Below the pieces are notes generated by a model that was given only the letters and a program-made list of their open reading frames with translations, did not search any database and had not been told where the DNA came from. A program made the translations under genes and the position numbers. Positions 1-12,065 of a DNA stretch of 64,000 nucleotides are shown here, in pieces. This stretch comes from Flaccisagitta enflata (lineage: Eukaryota > Chaetognatha > Sagittoidea > Aphragmophora). How positions within the stretch are numbered: position 1 is the first letter of the stretch; every line of letters begins with the position of its first letter. Where the stretch lies: contig OZ231127.1 in assembly GCA_965153355.1 (NCBI GenBank), positions 34,348,001 through 34,412,000 of the forward strand, read 5' to 3'.

Positions 1-655
1 ATTGAGAAAATTTGTCAAAAACATTCATAATCAGATAGCTCATGTCAATATGAACATGGTTCAAAAACTGAATTTTGTTACTGATCCTTGATTTTCATGT
101 AAATTAGGCTGAAATGCAACAAATAATGATCGAAAATAAGCAAAAATTGAGTTGTTAAAGTCCGCAAAACCAAAAAAATGGGAATATTTTACTAAATCAC
201 AGTTCAAGAATTCAATCAGACCCGATTCTGCTGAAAAAAATTGAGATTTCAATTTTTTTTGAAAATTCTCTATAAGCAGCTTTTTTGGCTGGTTGGGCCA
301 GTTGGCAAAAATTTACTGAATCTTTCGGCAACGATTAATTTAAGTAGGCATTCTCTGAAAGAACCACTGTGCAAAATTTCAGCCAAATCGGACAAATATT
401 TTAGAAGTTATGCCGTTTTTTTTAATTTTTGGGTGGTAGGCTGGTTGGGCTGGTTGGGTTGGTTAGATGTGTCCCAGATGCACCAAATGCTCTGTTCGTA
501 ATAGTTTCAGTACAGTATTGATCCATGCAAAAAATCTTTTGTCTCTCTCAAAGGGTTTCCAAGATATGGGCATTTCCTGATTTTTTTGGTTTACCATTTT
601 GCTGTAAGTGCATACATGCGCCGATAACAAAGAATTAACTACAAAGATTCATCTT
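1..655. other. AT-rich sequence with no recognisable feature
   Basis: Both strands are broken by frequent stops. A short GGTTGG-type run lies near 430-465. I see no gene, transposon end or satellite. Confidence 0.5.
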
Positions 656-659
656 GAAG

Positions 660-888
660 CGTGATTATTCTGCAACAATTTACTGACCAATCACATTGAA
701 ATTTTCATTATGGCTGAATGCCTGGGAGTTAAGACCTGAAATTTTCAGTGTATATGCAAAATTTCATGCTCTTTCTCATCGTGTTATCCAAATTTCCATC
801 ATCAGTTTCACAATGGCGTGACAGTGACAGACTTAAAGCGTGACATGAGCGTGACAGAAGAGCTGGGGGGGTGTGCAGAATAATCACG
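660..888. mobile_element. Short MITE with 15-bp TIRs and a 7-bp flanking repeat
   Basis: The 229-bp unit starts CGTGATTATTCTGCA and ends with its exact reverse complement at 874-888. The heptamer CTTGAAG directly flanks both ends (653-659 and 889-895), as expected of a target-site duplication. There is no coding capacity, so this is a non-autonomous DNA transposon. The superfamily is not determined. Confidence 0.75.
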
Positions 889-895
889 CTTGAAG

Positions 896-1964
896 AAAAG
901 TGTCATTACGCGGGATTGGGGTGTCACAGTGGCATGAAATTTGGAGCGTATGTCCTTCAAGTAGTCCTCTATTAGATAGAAACCTGAAAAGTGATTAACT
1001 TTGAGAATTTATAGTGTTTTAAAAAAAGATAATCGGCATACTCAGATTTTGCCATGAAATAGCAAAAAAATTAGAAGGATCAAAATTTGATGAAAATACA
1101 ATATTTGAACAACTTAGCATTTGCGCAGTAGGATGAAATTTTTTGTACATCACATCGGAATGATGATAACTGATTAAAAGCTGAGAAATGATCAGATAAT
1201 CTATTTTTGATAGGTTTTGCTTGTTATTTGCTTGTCCGGACAAAATCCGGACATGCCAATGTGGCCAATTTGACCTAATTTTTACCACCCCTAGGGGTAG
1301 GGGTTGTCACAAAAAATGGTTTGGCAAGGTAATCCAGGTAGTTAGGAAGGTCATCCAACTATAAAAACTTGTCACAATGCAATAGACATTGCGGTAACAC
1401 TGTTAACGTGGTGGTGAGTCGGGTTCTCTTGTCGAAAAGAGATTGTGACATTCATGCAATCACTTTCTAGATGCATCCCCACCTTTCTTTTGTCTATTTC
1501 CAATAAAAAGTATTGGAAACCTTTTTGTTCCATTTATCCATCAAGAAACGAAACTTGCGCTTCATGAGATTGTACTTAATGCTAGCCTCGTGATAAGTGA
1601 ACTCATGAAAGGCGTCTCATGATGTGTAGATGTACTTTCTTAAATTCAACTTATTCTCCCTTCTTTTTTTTTGCAACAGGGATGCTATGTAAAAGTTATT
1701 TAGAACTGATCAGTTTTGACCAAGTGTGACACATGGACATGAACCCATCGTGTTCCCCAGAGGTACTTGTTTTCTGGAATCAAGGCAACAAACAAAAAGA
1801 GGGAAAGAATTTACTCTCCCTCAAAAAAAAAAAAAAAAAAAAAAAAATAGCGACTTCAAACACGAGGACGGAGGAATAACCAGCAGGATTTTGAGCTTAG
1901 GCGTTAAATTCATTTACTCAGTTACCCCCTCCCTCCCTTCTAAGTGATTCTGGTGATGTAAAAA
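896..1964. other. AT-rich sequence, no gene seen
   Basis: Only short spurious frames occur. A 25-bp poly(A) run lies at 1823-1847. Its flanks show no retroposed gene. Confidence 0.45.
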
Positions 1965-1976
1965 TGGCTTTCATTA

Positions 1977-3431
1977 GGCCTTTTTTTAATAGTTTTTTTT
2001 TTTTGACAGAGCATTCCGGGCTCTCTCCTCACAATTTCAAGGAGCCCGGCAGAAAAACAGAGAGCCCGGTAAAAATCCTGATTTCCCTGTAAAATGAGCC
2101 TTTTTTTCTATCTCACCATATTTCTCTTGAACTTGAAGCAGTGAATAATTCATTTGAAAGAATGAGACAACTGCGAAATGAAAGAAAACCTTTCTCAGTA
2201 TCAACAACGTCATACGCACATGCACATGTAATGTTAGAAAAAAAGGCCGTGGTGTGCGGTGGGCAAGGGCAGTGAAAAAAGGCAAACCATGCATATGGGC
2301 AGAAGCAGTGATGCGAAAACCACGCGTAAACAACAAAAAAGTAAGACTTTACATATGGATGGACGGACTAACGGACAGATGGACAAATCGGGGTGTAGGG
2401 TCGCGTAAAACACGACCAAAAACAGCAGTGAGGTATGGGGTGATAGAATAGTACTATCTAGGTGGAAATAATCTTCTGGCACGTTTACATGCATATCTCA
2501 GGTTAGAATCAATCAATCATCAAAAAATCGGTGAGACAAAGCCCTTCAAATTTGCAAGAGATCTACGCATACCGCATCCCTCTAGCTCTATGCGTTCAAA
2601 AACTATTTAACTTTGTTTGAAATACTTCAATTTCACTTTTGCCATTTCTACACCATCTTCTGGAGATATCACTTAACTCTTTTTTTAATTACTTCTAAAC
2701 GCAATGAGCTAGACAGATGCGGATTGCGCTGCCTGCTTGCAAATTCGAAGGTCTTCAATGATGTCACCAATTTTTCTATGATTTGATGAGTCTTTTGGAA
2801 GCTATAAGTCTAAATGTAGTGAAAGAAAAGGTAACAAAAAATCGCGAGAAAGATCTTGAAAGCCTCGCTCCAGAGAACCTCGAGAAGCTCCACAAATCGC
2901 TTCACCAACAAATGGCGGCCCCGATTCAGTCACAGGGAACTTACTCTAATCATTGATGGATTTGTTACTGATTAGTATTCATTTTAACGCCAATAAATAC
3001 TTTTTTTATGACAGGTCGGAAGATTTTTTCCGCCTAGATAGTAGAGGAACAAATTAGACAGGGACAAAATTTATGAGACATTTTGACCCTACCCATGATT
3101 CACTCAAAAAAAGATTCACATTTGGCGTTGGGCATGGGCGAGCAATTACTTGATTTTGGACCCATCATTGTCATCATTCTCAGGTTGTGAACTGCTAACT
3201 TCTCATAACTTCCCATTTTATAATCATCTGGTGTCCGTTTAATTGATTGTCATTCAAAAATCGATTGAAATTGCAAACATGTCTTGGGGAACCAGAATTA
3301 ACAAAAGGGTTGGGGTAGAAAATGCTCAGCCAAAATTGAGAGAGCAAACCGGGCTCTCTGTCAGTGAATATTATATGCCCGGGAGCAAAAACGAGAGCGT
3401 CGGGCTTCCGGGCACGCTCTAAAAAAAGGCC
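1977..3431. mobile_element. TIR element with a 12-bp target-site duplication
   Basis: The 1455-bp unit begins GGCCTTTTTTT and ends AAAAAAAGGCC. The 12-mer TGGCTTTCATTA is repeated perfectly at 1965-1976 and 3432-3443. Subterminal blocks rich in GAGAGCCCGG occur in inverted orientation near both ends. No transposase is visible. A degenerate head-plus-array fragment of the modular family is nested at about 2257-2417. The superfamily is unclear because 12 bp is longer than most DNA-transposon duplications. Confidence 0.75.
2257..2417 (+). mobile_element. Degenerate modular element fragment nested in the 1977-3431 element
   Basis: It carries the GGTGGGCAAGGGCAGTG head segment, a GGACGGAC-type array and a GGGGTGTAGGGTCGCG tail start. 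The terminal hairpin arm is corrupted. Confidence 0.5.
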
Positions 3432-3443
3432 TGGCTTTCATTA

Positions 3444-4320
3444 ATATTCCCTACGCGCTGACGCGTCGCAACATTATCAATTTCCCGTACATAGAGTCTT
3501 GTACTAAGTTTCGCTCGCCTGGTTGTCAATTCAATTGTTTTCCTTCGTTGCTTCTTCCAACGGCGACCATAAATCTAGTTCCGCTTTCGTTTCCACTGCG
3601 CTGCCATGCCGCTTTCTCCATTGCTACGCCATTTTTCCCTTGCACCTGCCCTGGCCACCCCATCATTCCCCTGGCCACCCCATCATTCCCCTGGCCACCC
3701 CATCATTCCCCGGGCCACGCCACCTCCTACATTGCAACGCCATCTATCTTCGCTATTCCCGTACGTTGCCGCCTCCTCCATTACCAGGCCAACTTCTCCA
3801 TTGCATTGCTACTCCACCTTTTCCTGTACTGTGCCCCCTCCTGCATTGCTATGCCACGCTGTCGTTTGCATTACCATGTCTTCTCCAGCCACGCTAGCGC
3901 TGCCTCAGCCATGGCTTTCTCCCACACGGACACGCTACATCCAGGGCCCACCTCCTATGCCAAGATTCCTTTCCTAAATCGCACATCTCCTCCTAAGCCA
4001 TGCAGTCGTCGACATTACAATGCAAATATGCAATTGCACACCTCCTTCCAACTACGATAGTTGATCCTCTGTCATGCAACCCCCTTTTCAGTGCCCTGGC
4101 GTTTCCTCTTGCGTCATCCTCACTCCCCTAATACTCTGCTTCTTTCAACCATATTACTTTCCAAACTGCCGTGCCACCCGTCACGCATTTTCTTCTCCAT
4201 GGCCGACAATTTCAACAACAACTTCTTTGTTATCTCCCTCGATACCATCTTTTCACGCCTCATTTTCTATGGCGAGATCCTTCGCAGTTGCTTCGGCATC
4301 TTTAGCTGGTAGAATAGATT
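3444..4320. repeat. C/T-rich degenerate repeat tract
   Basis: A 20-bp unit (CTGGCCACCCCATCATTCCC) repeats three times at about 3652-3712. The surroundings are decayed variants of ATTGCTATGCCAC-like words. Several overlapping frames stay open in all three phases because of composition, so I do not call a gene. Confidence 0.5.
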
Positions 4321-4790
4321 GCTAGGTGGTGAATATGAAAAGATAGATAATGGGAGGCGGATGCAGGATGGTTATGGGAGTATTGAGTGGAATTAGGGAT
4401 AGAACGCATCAACGCGAACGTTTTTAAGTGATGTGTGATGGAGGAAGAGGATACTCACGGCGAGATAGATTGGAGATAAGTGACGTAGAGCCATTGAGCA
4501 TCTTTAGCATCTAAACACTGTTAGTACCTCAGCCTCTTGGTCTTTTACTGTTATTGCTGATACACCATCCCTTCTTATCGCTTTGCCTTGCTTTTACCTC
4601 CGTTTCAGCTCCCATCACTGTAAATTCGCTATATAACCAGATTTCTTCCATCGCATCATGTAAAGCCACCGCCTCTTCCATTAGGCGATGGTTTAGTCTA
4701 CTTTGTGTGTCTCAATTATTACCGTCACCACTTCCGCTCAATGGCTGCACTACCGTCACTGGTTCATACACTGCCATCGCCAGTCACGAT
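4321..4790. other. No recognisable feature
   Basis: Mixed-composition DNA between the pyrimidine-rich tract and the 30-bp minisatellite. No gene or transposon end seen. Confidence 0.4.
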
Positions 4791-4796
4791 CTCAAT

Positions 4797-5155
4797 CGCT
4801 GCCACCACCGCTGTCACTAATTCAATCGCTGACACCGCCGCTGTCACTAATTCAATCGCTACCACCGCTGCTGTCACTTACTCAATCGCTGACCCCGCCG
4901 CTGTCACTAATTCAATTGCTGACACCGCCGCTGTCACTAACTTAATCGCTGACCCCGCCGCTGTCACTAATTCAATCGCTGACACCGCCGCTGTCGCTAT
5001 CTCAATCGCTGCCACCGCCGCTGTCACTAACTCAATCGCTGCCATCGCCGCTGTCACTAACTCAATCGCTGCCACCGCCGCTGTCGCTATCTCAATGGCT
5101 GCCACCACTGCTGTCACTAATTCAACCGCTGACACCGCCGCTGTCCTTTGCTCTA
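4797..5155. repeat. 30-bp minisatellite, about 12 units
   Basis: The unit contains GCTGTCACTAATTCAATCGC followed by TGACACCGCC. Variation is mainly at single bases. Thirty is a multiple of three, so frames on both strands stay open through the array; the + strand reads AVTNSIADTA-like decapeptides. No splice context, start context or flanking domain supports a protein. Confidence 0.8.
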
Positions 5156-5348
5156 TTGCTTTCGCCACCACAACCGCAGCCGCTGCCTCAATGGCCGTTG
5201 CCTTCGCTGCCAAGTTTCCAATTTCGTGCGTCGTGGGGTGAATTTGAAGCGTCTTCGCCTCTTTTCTCTTTTGAACAAACAGTTTTTTCTTTAGTTCACT
5301 TTAAGGATTTAGGTGTGAACGCGTGCACGTGCATGCATCAATACACCA

Positions 5349-5568
5349 AGTGACGCGGGGTCACAATATCGTTGCGGACGGGTGGACAGGGGCGGCCAAC
5401 CCCCATTCACACCCACCACTCCACCAACCACTCCACCCAACCCCCTTTCCAACATAGACTGCTACACAAAAAGTTTCAAAAATGCTTGTTTTTCCAATTT
5501 TTGACTCATGCTCACAGACCAACGGAGAGACAAAGCCTCTTATAGAGTCGCGTGTCCGCAACTAAAAA
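5349..5568 (+). mobile_element. Modular element, type C (head GTTGCGGAC, tail GTCCGCAAC)
   Basis: It starts AGTGACGCGGGGTCAC, has the head motif GTTGCGGAC about 20 bp inside, a C-rich middle (CACCACTCCACC), a short array and a 3' hairpin. The last arm, GTCCGCAAC, is the reverse complement of the head motif and is followed by TAAAAA. It is 220 bp and non-coding. Confidence 0.75.
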
Positions 5569-5926
5569 CGAGATTTCGCGCGCAATTCATTAGCCTGGAG
5601 GAAAGTAACAGCTAGTGCAGGGGCGCTAACTCAATGAAATGAAGATGGAAACGGTGTCATCGATTGGCTTGACTTAACACGTACCGCAGTGAGGAAAATC
5701 GCTAAATAATTATGTAAACGATTCATCGGTTGGTTACTGTCGTAGTACTCGTCTACTTCTCCCCGTTAATAACAAAAACGATAACTCCTCCCACCTAAAT
5801 GCAAACGTTGTTAACAAAGTAGCGAGTATTTTTTTTGAGGGTCTTTCATGTTTTTCGTTGCATTTGAATATCTTGAAGGGGAAGAACCTGCAAAAAAAAC
5901 AATTGTGTTTCATGTTTGGCACCATC

Positions 5927-5929
<3 letters not shown>

Positions 5930-5986
<57 letters not shown>
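5930..5986. repeat. (GA)n microsatellite
   Basis: An uninterrupted dinucleotide run of about 57 bp. Confidence 0.95.
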
Positions 5987-5988
<2 letters not shown>

Positions 5989-6104
5989 TGATACGAGTCA
6001 ACATCTTTCAACATGCAAATGAAGTTTGCCGGTTTAGAAAGAGGTCAGCTCGCGTGTGGCAGTCTCCGCTTGAAACCCTGTTCGTGTTTGTCACCATTGT
6101 TGAG

Positions 6105-6431
6105 TAGGGCGGCTACCTGGAGGGTCAAATGTGGTTAAATTTCAAAACGCCTCAGCCAACTAACCATACACTCTACGTCATATTTAAAAGGGAATTGAGG
6201 CAAGCGGAGATCGGTATGTGGAAAGAAAACCCGCACGGCAACACTATAGCGTTACAATGGGCGTAAAATTGCTTTCATATACTTTACCATTGTGTTGCCG
6301 TGCGGGTTTCTTGATCAAATACCGACCTCTGCTTGTCTGTTGTACTGCCCAAATGCCGCTTAGAATGTATGGTCAGATGGCGGAGGAATTTTAAATTTTG
6401 AGCCAAATTCACCCTACAGGTAATCAGCCTA
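6105..6431. mobile_element. hAT-like fold-back MITE with 8-bp TSD
   Basis: The 327-bp unit runs TAGGGCGGCTACCTG to CAGGTAATCAGCCTA and can fold back over most of its length. For example, ACCCGCACGGCAACAC pairs with GTGTTGCCGTGCGGGT. Perfect 8-bp duplications TTGTTGAG flank it at 6097-6104 and 6432-6439. Eight-base duplications with TA-starting TIRs are characteristic of hAT transposons. No transposase is present. Confidence 0.85.
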
Positions 6432-6674
6432 TTGTTGAGAATCTAATTTGTTTTTACTGCCAATTTTGCAACATAATCTTGGTATCCAGCAACGTATGTA
6501 TATCTGTTTCATTGATGTAAATTTGTAATATTTGTAAAACAAATAGAATATCTAATATGTACTATATTTTGTTCCACCTGTCATACAACAATTGCATATT
6601 TGCTATTGGTGTGAAATGGCCAGTCAAGTCATGTTGATGACGTTACAAACACACCTTTAACGTGTTAGTTAATG

Positions 6675-8040
6675 AAACAAGGCCGGATACACGGCTTCCT
6701 CAGTCACGCGCGGGTGGGCAGGAGCAGTGCAGGAGCGGTAGGCTCAAAAAAGCTCATAAACGCCGGAAAAGTGACAAGTCATCCAAACATCGCACATGGT
6801 CAGCGGTACCCGATGTCCTGCTTGGAGTGATCAGCCAAAGGAGTGGTGTAAGGGCAGGGCAGCGGCTCCAAAGGGTGTCCTGTAGGTCACATGGGTGAAT
6901 TTCCAGACATCCTGAGAGGGCAAATTTGAGGGCATTTGATTGCTTGAAGCAGGGGGTCCAAGGGCTTATATGAGATCAAGGATGAGGACAGCTTTGAAAC
7001 CTGAGAGGGAAAATTCAAGGGCTAATTTTTGGCCTGAGCAGGCTGATTTTGGGCCTGAGAGGGTTGATTTTGGGCTGGAGTGGGCTGATTTTGGGCCTGA
7101 GTGGGCTGATTTTGGGCCTGAGAGCTAATTTTGGATCTAAGAGGGTTAATCTTAGGCCTGGGAGGGCTCACTTTTGATCTGAGAGAGTTGATTTGGGGTC
7201 TGAGAGGGCTGATTTGGGGTCTGGGAGGGCTGATGTGGGACCTGAGAGGGCTGATTTGAGGCCCAAGAGAGGCCGCAGTAGCCTTGGTGGGACTTACGGA
7301 CGGACAGATGGATGAACGGACGGAAATTCACCTGTTTACTACAGGACATCGGCCCTTTGGGGCCGCTGTCCAATAATGGGACCGACCTACCAACCGACGG
7401 ACCGACGGACCGACATAGCGGGGTGTAACTATAGCAAAAATAAAAATGGGACAAAATGTTTTTTAGTGTTTGATATTCATAAAATATGAAAACCATAGGA
7501 AAATCCATGACCATTTGAAAGCTCTGCGAAAGATCTTCAAAAATGAGAACATGCTCGTTGTCTTAGCTTTATTCGTTTAGAAATGACTTAAGAATAAAGA
7601 ATAGATGGTCATGAGTGTAAAAGTAAAGTTGAAAAAGTTGAACGCTGTTGTTATTTTTTAAAAAAAGATAAAAAAAAAGACTATTTGACTTTTTTCTCTA
7701 GTATGATTTTAAAGATTTTGAAATTTTCTTTCATTCTAGACCAATCCCAGGTCTGTATCTCAAACCGTTAAGAAGTTAGAGCTCGTCAAAGTGAACTACT
7801 TCTTTTCAAAACCTTTAAAATTCAGTTGGATAGCAAAAATGAATATGGCAATATTTTCATTCATTCTTGCGGCATTTCTAAACGAATAAAGCTAGAATGA
7901 CCAGCAATGTCGCATTTGAAAGATCTTTCGCAGATCTTTCAAACGGTCATGGATTTTCTATGGTTTAAGTTTTCAGTTCAGCAAAAATCAGCAAAATAAT
8001 TTGTCCCGTTTTTTTTTTTTTGCTATAGTTAGAGTCGCGT
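6675..8040 (+). mobile_element. Composite modular element split by a mariner-like MITE
   Basis: The head AACAAGGCCGGATACACGGC begins at about 6675 and is followed by the GTGGGCAGGAGCAGTG segment. A TIR-bearing internal module starts at about 6780; its inverted ends are GCAGGGCAGCGGCTCC near 6858 and GGCCCTTTGGGGCCGC near 7355. Between them is a 20-21-bp GGCCTGAGAGGGCTGATTTT array. An ACGG-type array follows. At GGGGTGTA the element is interrupted by the 7428-8029 MITE and resumes as TAGAGTCGCGT, without the second hairpin arm. Confidence 0.7.
7428..8029. mobile_element. Tc1/mariner-like MITE, TA target duplication
   Basis: The 602-bp unit starts ACTATAGCAAAAA and ends TTTTTGCTATAGT. TA dinucleotides at 7426-7427 and 8030-8031 flank it, and removing the unit plus one TA restores the host-element sequence GGTGTAGAGTCGCG. 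An internal inverted pair (CCATGACCATTTGAAAGC with CAAACGGTCATGG) makes it a fold-back. Non-coding. Confidence 0.85.
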
Positions 8041-8835
8041 AATATTGGAAATGAAATCAAGCGTGATATATGCCATATTTATCAGAGGAGATGTGGGGAT
8101 GCGATTTCGGTTCACTGAATTTACCTTTTTAGGCGAGATTACGCGAAAAGCTTTCTTAACATAAGCCAATTTCGTATTGGTTCGGCTAAGTACCAAGGTT
8201 GTTCAATAGAAAATCTGGTGTGTCATTGAGGCTTTACAAGACACTCCTCCTTTTATTTCAGTTTGGATGTAGTACGACTTGCTAGTACAAATCGCGTTAC
8301 TGCCCCAGTAGGGTAGGTCAATATGCGTTTTTGGCTCAGATGGCCATGTAAGTTACGGAGAACATCCGACTTGAAAAATGATGAGCAATGGCAAAAAAAT
8401 CCGCGTTCAAATCCTTGTATGTTCATTGTTCATAACATTTTTCGCTAACAAAAAGCACAATAGACGCTGTTGGGTTCAATTAGAGTCACAGCTTATCAGC
8501 AAATCTTCAAGTAGTTAATAACGATTAACTACATTACTTAAAGCATATCCACTTTTCTCTTATAACAAAAACATTCGTTTAGGCTAAGAAGTTTCACGAG
8601 CAAATGTTCTGAATGAAAGTTCCGTAACCTTAGTTGAGGACTGACTGCATTATGCAAATTAGGGAAAAAGGAGAGATTCCATTGCATCGGGTCTCGGTGT
8701 TCCTTCTTGATAGCAAGTGTCGATTTCTGGTCGTAGAGCAACACTATCCTTGTTTTTAAATGTTCGTTAATGAGCGCCACAAATCCACGACGCATTTTCT
8801 GAGAACGACTTTGAGTGAAGGTAAGACGAGCGAAA
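8041..8835. other. No recognisable feature
   Basis: AT-rich DNA with short random frames. No transposon ends found. Confidence 0.4.
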
Positions 8836-8970
8836 AACAAGGCCGAGTTGGCCAATTAGGTGCGACGTGTGGATCGTCGAACGAATGCGTTACCGACAGA
8901 CCAACCGACCGATCGACCAACCAACCGACGGACACAGCCAGTTATAGAGGTGCTTTGTCGCACCTAAAAA
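8836..8970 (+). mobile_element. Minimal modular element, type D (head TAGGTGCGAC, tail GTCGCACCTA)
   Basis: Only 135 bp: the start AACAAGGCCGAG, head motif TAGGTGCGAC, a CCGACCGATCGACC-like array, then a GAGGTGC..GCACCT hairpin and TAAAAA. The tail is the exact reverse complement of the head motif. A second copy lies at 41703-41830. Confidence 0.75.
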
Positions 8971-9244
8971 AATGAGGGAGACAAATTCGTACATTATCAT
9001 TGCGTCTATCGTATAGTAGCGTCCTCTAATTGTCAGTTAATACGTCAATTCTTCCTTTTATCCTTTCGCCCATAATTCAGAGTAACAGATACACGCGAAT
9101 ATCAACTCAAGTCATGTGTGGATAGTGATGAAGAAGACTTGATGGGTATTTTGAATAAGAGCGGAGGTCCGCTCATTCGCGAATCGCAAAAAATCGTGAC
9201 CGACCAACAAAATAAGTGACCGTCTGCTTGGAAGAGAAAGAATA

Positions 9245-9485
9245 AACAAGGCCGGATACACGGCCAATCCGTAGTCGCTGCTGGTGGGCAGGGGCAGTAA
9301 TGCGAGTGGGCAGGGGCAGTATATGAGTGGGCGGGGGCTGTATTGACGCCAGGCAGGAGCTGTGATGGTCAGAAATCCGTTTTTCAGTCGATTTCGCGTC
9401 ATCAAAATTTTCGCGTGACAGACAGACAGACCTACCGACCAAGGGACACACCCTCTTATAGAGTCGCTTAGGCAGCGACTAAAAA
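9245..9485 (+). mobile_element. Modular element, type A variant (head TAGTCGCTGC, tail GCAGCGACTA)
   Basis: It starts AACAAGGCCGGATACACGGC. The head motif TAGTCGCTGC is matched by a tail ending GCAGCGACTAAAAA. The body repeats GTGGGCAGGGGCAGT-like words three times, followed by a GACAGACAGACCTACC array. 241 bp, non-coding. Confidence 0.8.
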
Positions 9486-9486
9486 C

Positions 9487-9513
9487 TGGAAAGAAAGAAA
9501 GAAAGAAAGAAAA

Positions 9514-9582
<69 letters not shown>

Positions 9583-9810
9583 CAGACGGAAAGAAAGAAT
9601 GACGGAAAGGAAAAAAGACAGACGGAAAGAAAAAAGACAGACGGAAAGAAAAAAGACAGACGGAAAGAAAAAAGACAGACGGAAAGAAAGACAGACGGAA
9701 AGAAAGACAGACGGAAAGAAAGACAGACGGAAAGAAAGACAGACGGAAAGAAAGAGAGAAAGAAAGACAAAGAAAGAAAGAAAGACAAAGAAAGAAAGAA
9801 AGACAGAAAA

Positions 9811-9878
<68 letters not shown>

Positions 9879-9885
9879 AAAAAAC
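9487..9885. repeat. (GAAA)n microsatellite with GACAGACG interspersions
   Basis: About 400 bp of purine-only tetramers, including ten or so GACAGACGGAAAGAAA-type units between about 9580 and 9750. The long Lys/Glu/Arg and Phe/Leu/Ser frames here are repeat artefacts. Confidence 0.9.
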
Positions 9886-10003
9886 GAAGATATGGGAAAT
9901 AAAAGAAAAAAACGAAGAGGAAAAAAAAGGGAAAAAGCGGGAAATACGCGGGAAGGAACGGGAAAAAAATTTAGCACACATGGAGAATAACATTTTATAG
10001 ATA

Positions 10004-10163
10004 AACAAGGCCGGATACACGGCCAATACCAGTCGCGGACAGGTGGGCAGGAGCGGAAATGCACATTTTTGCACTTTCGAACTCGATCACCTCTACGGAC
10101 GGACCGACGGACCGACGGACGGACAAAGCCTCTTGTAGAGTCGCTAGTCCGCGACTAAAAAAA
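10004..10163 (+). mobile_element. Modular element, type A variant (head AGTCGCGGAC, tail GTCCGCGACT)
   Basis: A 160-bp copy: AACAAGGCCGGATACACGGC start, head motif AGTCGCGGAC, short body, ACGGACGGACC array, hairpin, then GTCCGCGACTAAAA. Its distinctive GGAC/GTCC ends differ together from the commoner GTGC/GCAC version. Confidence 0.8.
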
Positions 10164-11950
10164 TCAATCCGCATTCTGATCTAATCGCCATCGTGAAAAA
10201 ATTGACTGCTTCGGTTTGCTTGTCACTCTACATAGCCTCTCTGTACACTGCCGCACGTAGACTGAATGACAGATGATTGCTAAAGTTTGCGTTACATAAA
10301 ATGGGTATAGAAACTTGCTGTTGGGGAATTTAGGGAGGAAAATTGTCATACCGAACTGGTTAGATTGGAGAGGAAACTTGGTTCAATTTTTTTTCAAGAT
10401 TTTTTTTTTCATTTTGTGAACGATGAAGATACAAGGAGTTGAAGGTCGCGCAAGGTCTCAATCTTTTCCAAATAGCATCTCGAATGTTTTTGCCAACTTA
10501 CATGAAGATACATCAAGGTTGGCAATATGACCTTCCCTACTGCCCCAGTGCCCCTGTTCAGCCGCACGCGGCACGCGACTAGTAGCGCACAGTGTTTGTT
10601 ATCAAGCAACAAAAGAATCATTGAATAACAAAGTTTCACTCATCAATAATCGATTCATATTTTTTCGTATTTTGATGTTGCGTGCCGAGGCGGAAAGCTT
10701 TGTTTGCTTAAAGACTTTTAGCTAGAAAAAAAGAAAAAATTCAGAAAAAAAAAGGCAAATCGATATTTTTCCCGTTGGAAAAATATTTTCTGAAAACAAA
10801 TGGCGAAAGAAAGGAAATAAAATCTCGTCACCATGGCGTTCAGAACTTTCGATTTCGCCGCCTTTCCCGTGTCTAATTTTCATTCAAAACATTCTTTGTT
10901 ATTGAATAAGAGGAAAGCGATTATCTTAAACATAAACTAGTGATGTTAGATAGAAGAAGGAAGTCGTCGTCTTTCAGGGCAATTCATCTAAAATCCTTTT
11001 CACTCTTAACTTGATAGAAAGAAGAAAAAAGTGCGTGTGCATGAGTCTGCGTGTGCGTGTAAGCGCGTGCGTGTGAGCGCGTGCGCGCTCACTCGAGAAC
11101 CTCACGAAATCAAACAAAATAACGGTAAATAAAAGCGAGAGTCGGGTAGCCGCGACTGGAGGAACCGCAGGAATAACGCGGCCCAACCTCCAAGGATAAA
11201 TTAACGACTTCTGATGGGTAAGAGAAATACGGAGAAGAAAACAGAAAAGTGGATCAGCCAATAAAGGGGGGGGGGGGCAACGAAGGATGGTAGGAAGGGA
11301 AATGGGGAAGGGAACAACAGAAAATTGAAAAGAAAGTGATAAGGAAACAGAAGAAGTGGAAGTGGGGGCAAATGTAGGGGGGGATTTATATAAGAGAATA
11401 TGACATAAATTATGGAGACCAAACGGTATAGAAATACATTCAGATAACGGAAATTCTAGTGCGATAAAGCGAGAGTTTAAGAATATAGGATCAAACATAA
11501 GGAAAGGGAACAAACCGGATGGGGTGATCAGCACAGATACGCTGATTTTTCGCGGTAGTGGTCCAGAGGGGTGTGGTTTGCTGGTAGAAAGACTTCAATT
11601 TGTTCCAGGAAGAACGTAGCCAAAGTAGCAAAGTGTTACAGTAGAAGAATGGTTGTGAGGTGGCCCAGTAGGATTCGGTTCGCTGGGAGACAGACCTTCA
11701 ATTTGCTCCGGGTAGCCGCGTATAAGGCACAGTAACTTGAACTGGAAATTTGAGAGAAATCGAGAGGAGTGCATTGGTCTCAATGAATTAGGGTTTTAAT
11801 GAAAGTACTTAACGGATGAATGCGATGTAAGAATTATATGACAATTTCATTATTTTCTTAAAACACTTTTGTAGACAAGCTCTAGGACATAAACATGAAA
11901 TATATCAAATCAACAAACAAAAAAATAACCCGATGGCTTGCTACGGAAAA
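10164..11950. other. No recognisable gene
   Basis: AT-rich DNA with a short GT/GC alternating stretch near 11030-11090 and a 10-bp G run near 11267. The longer minus-strand frames near 10974-11534 lack domain-like sequence and are interrupted by low-complexity runs. Confidence 0.4.
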
Positions 11951-11954
11951 ATGT

Positions 11955-12065
11955 CGATCGCACACACGCGACTCTATACCCCGCCGGTCGTCATGGTCAT
12001 TTTGCCGATACGTCCATTCGCATTTGTCGGTTTAGTACTTTGAAGGTCGCTACTTGGTTGATACG
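11955..12065 (-). mobile_element. 3' fragment of a modular element
   Basis: The hairpin remnant GCACACACGCGACTCTATACC on the + strand corresponds to a minus-oriented tail, followed by a decayed GGTCGTC array. Confidence 0.45.

Noticed and set aside
1823-1847. Poly(A) run as the tail of a processed pseudogene
   Set aside because: No gene-like sequence or target duplication upstream.
3523-4060. Overlapping Pro/His-rich frames near 3.5-4.1 kb
   Set aside because: All three + frames are open because of C/T-rich words. No codon-level signal distinguishes one.
9112-10074. 320-codon minus frame rich in Phe/Leu/Ser
   Set aside because: It runs through GAAA tetramers and modular elements. No domain, and frames on the opposite strand are equally open.
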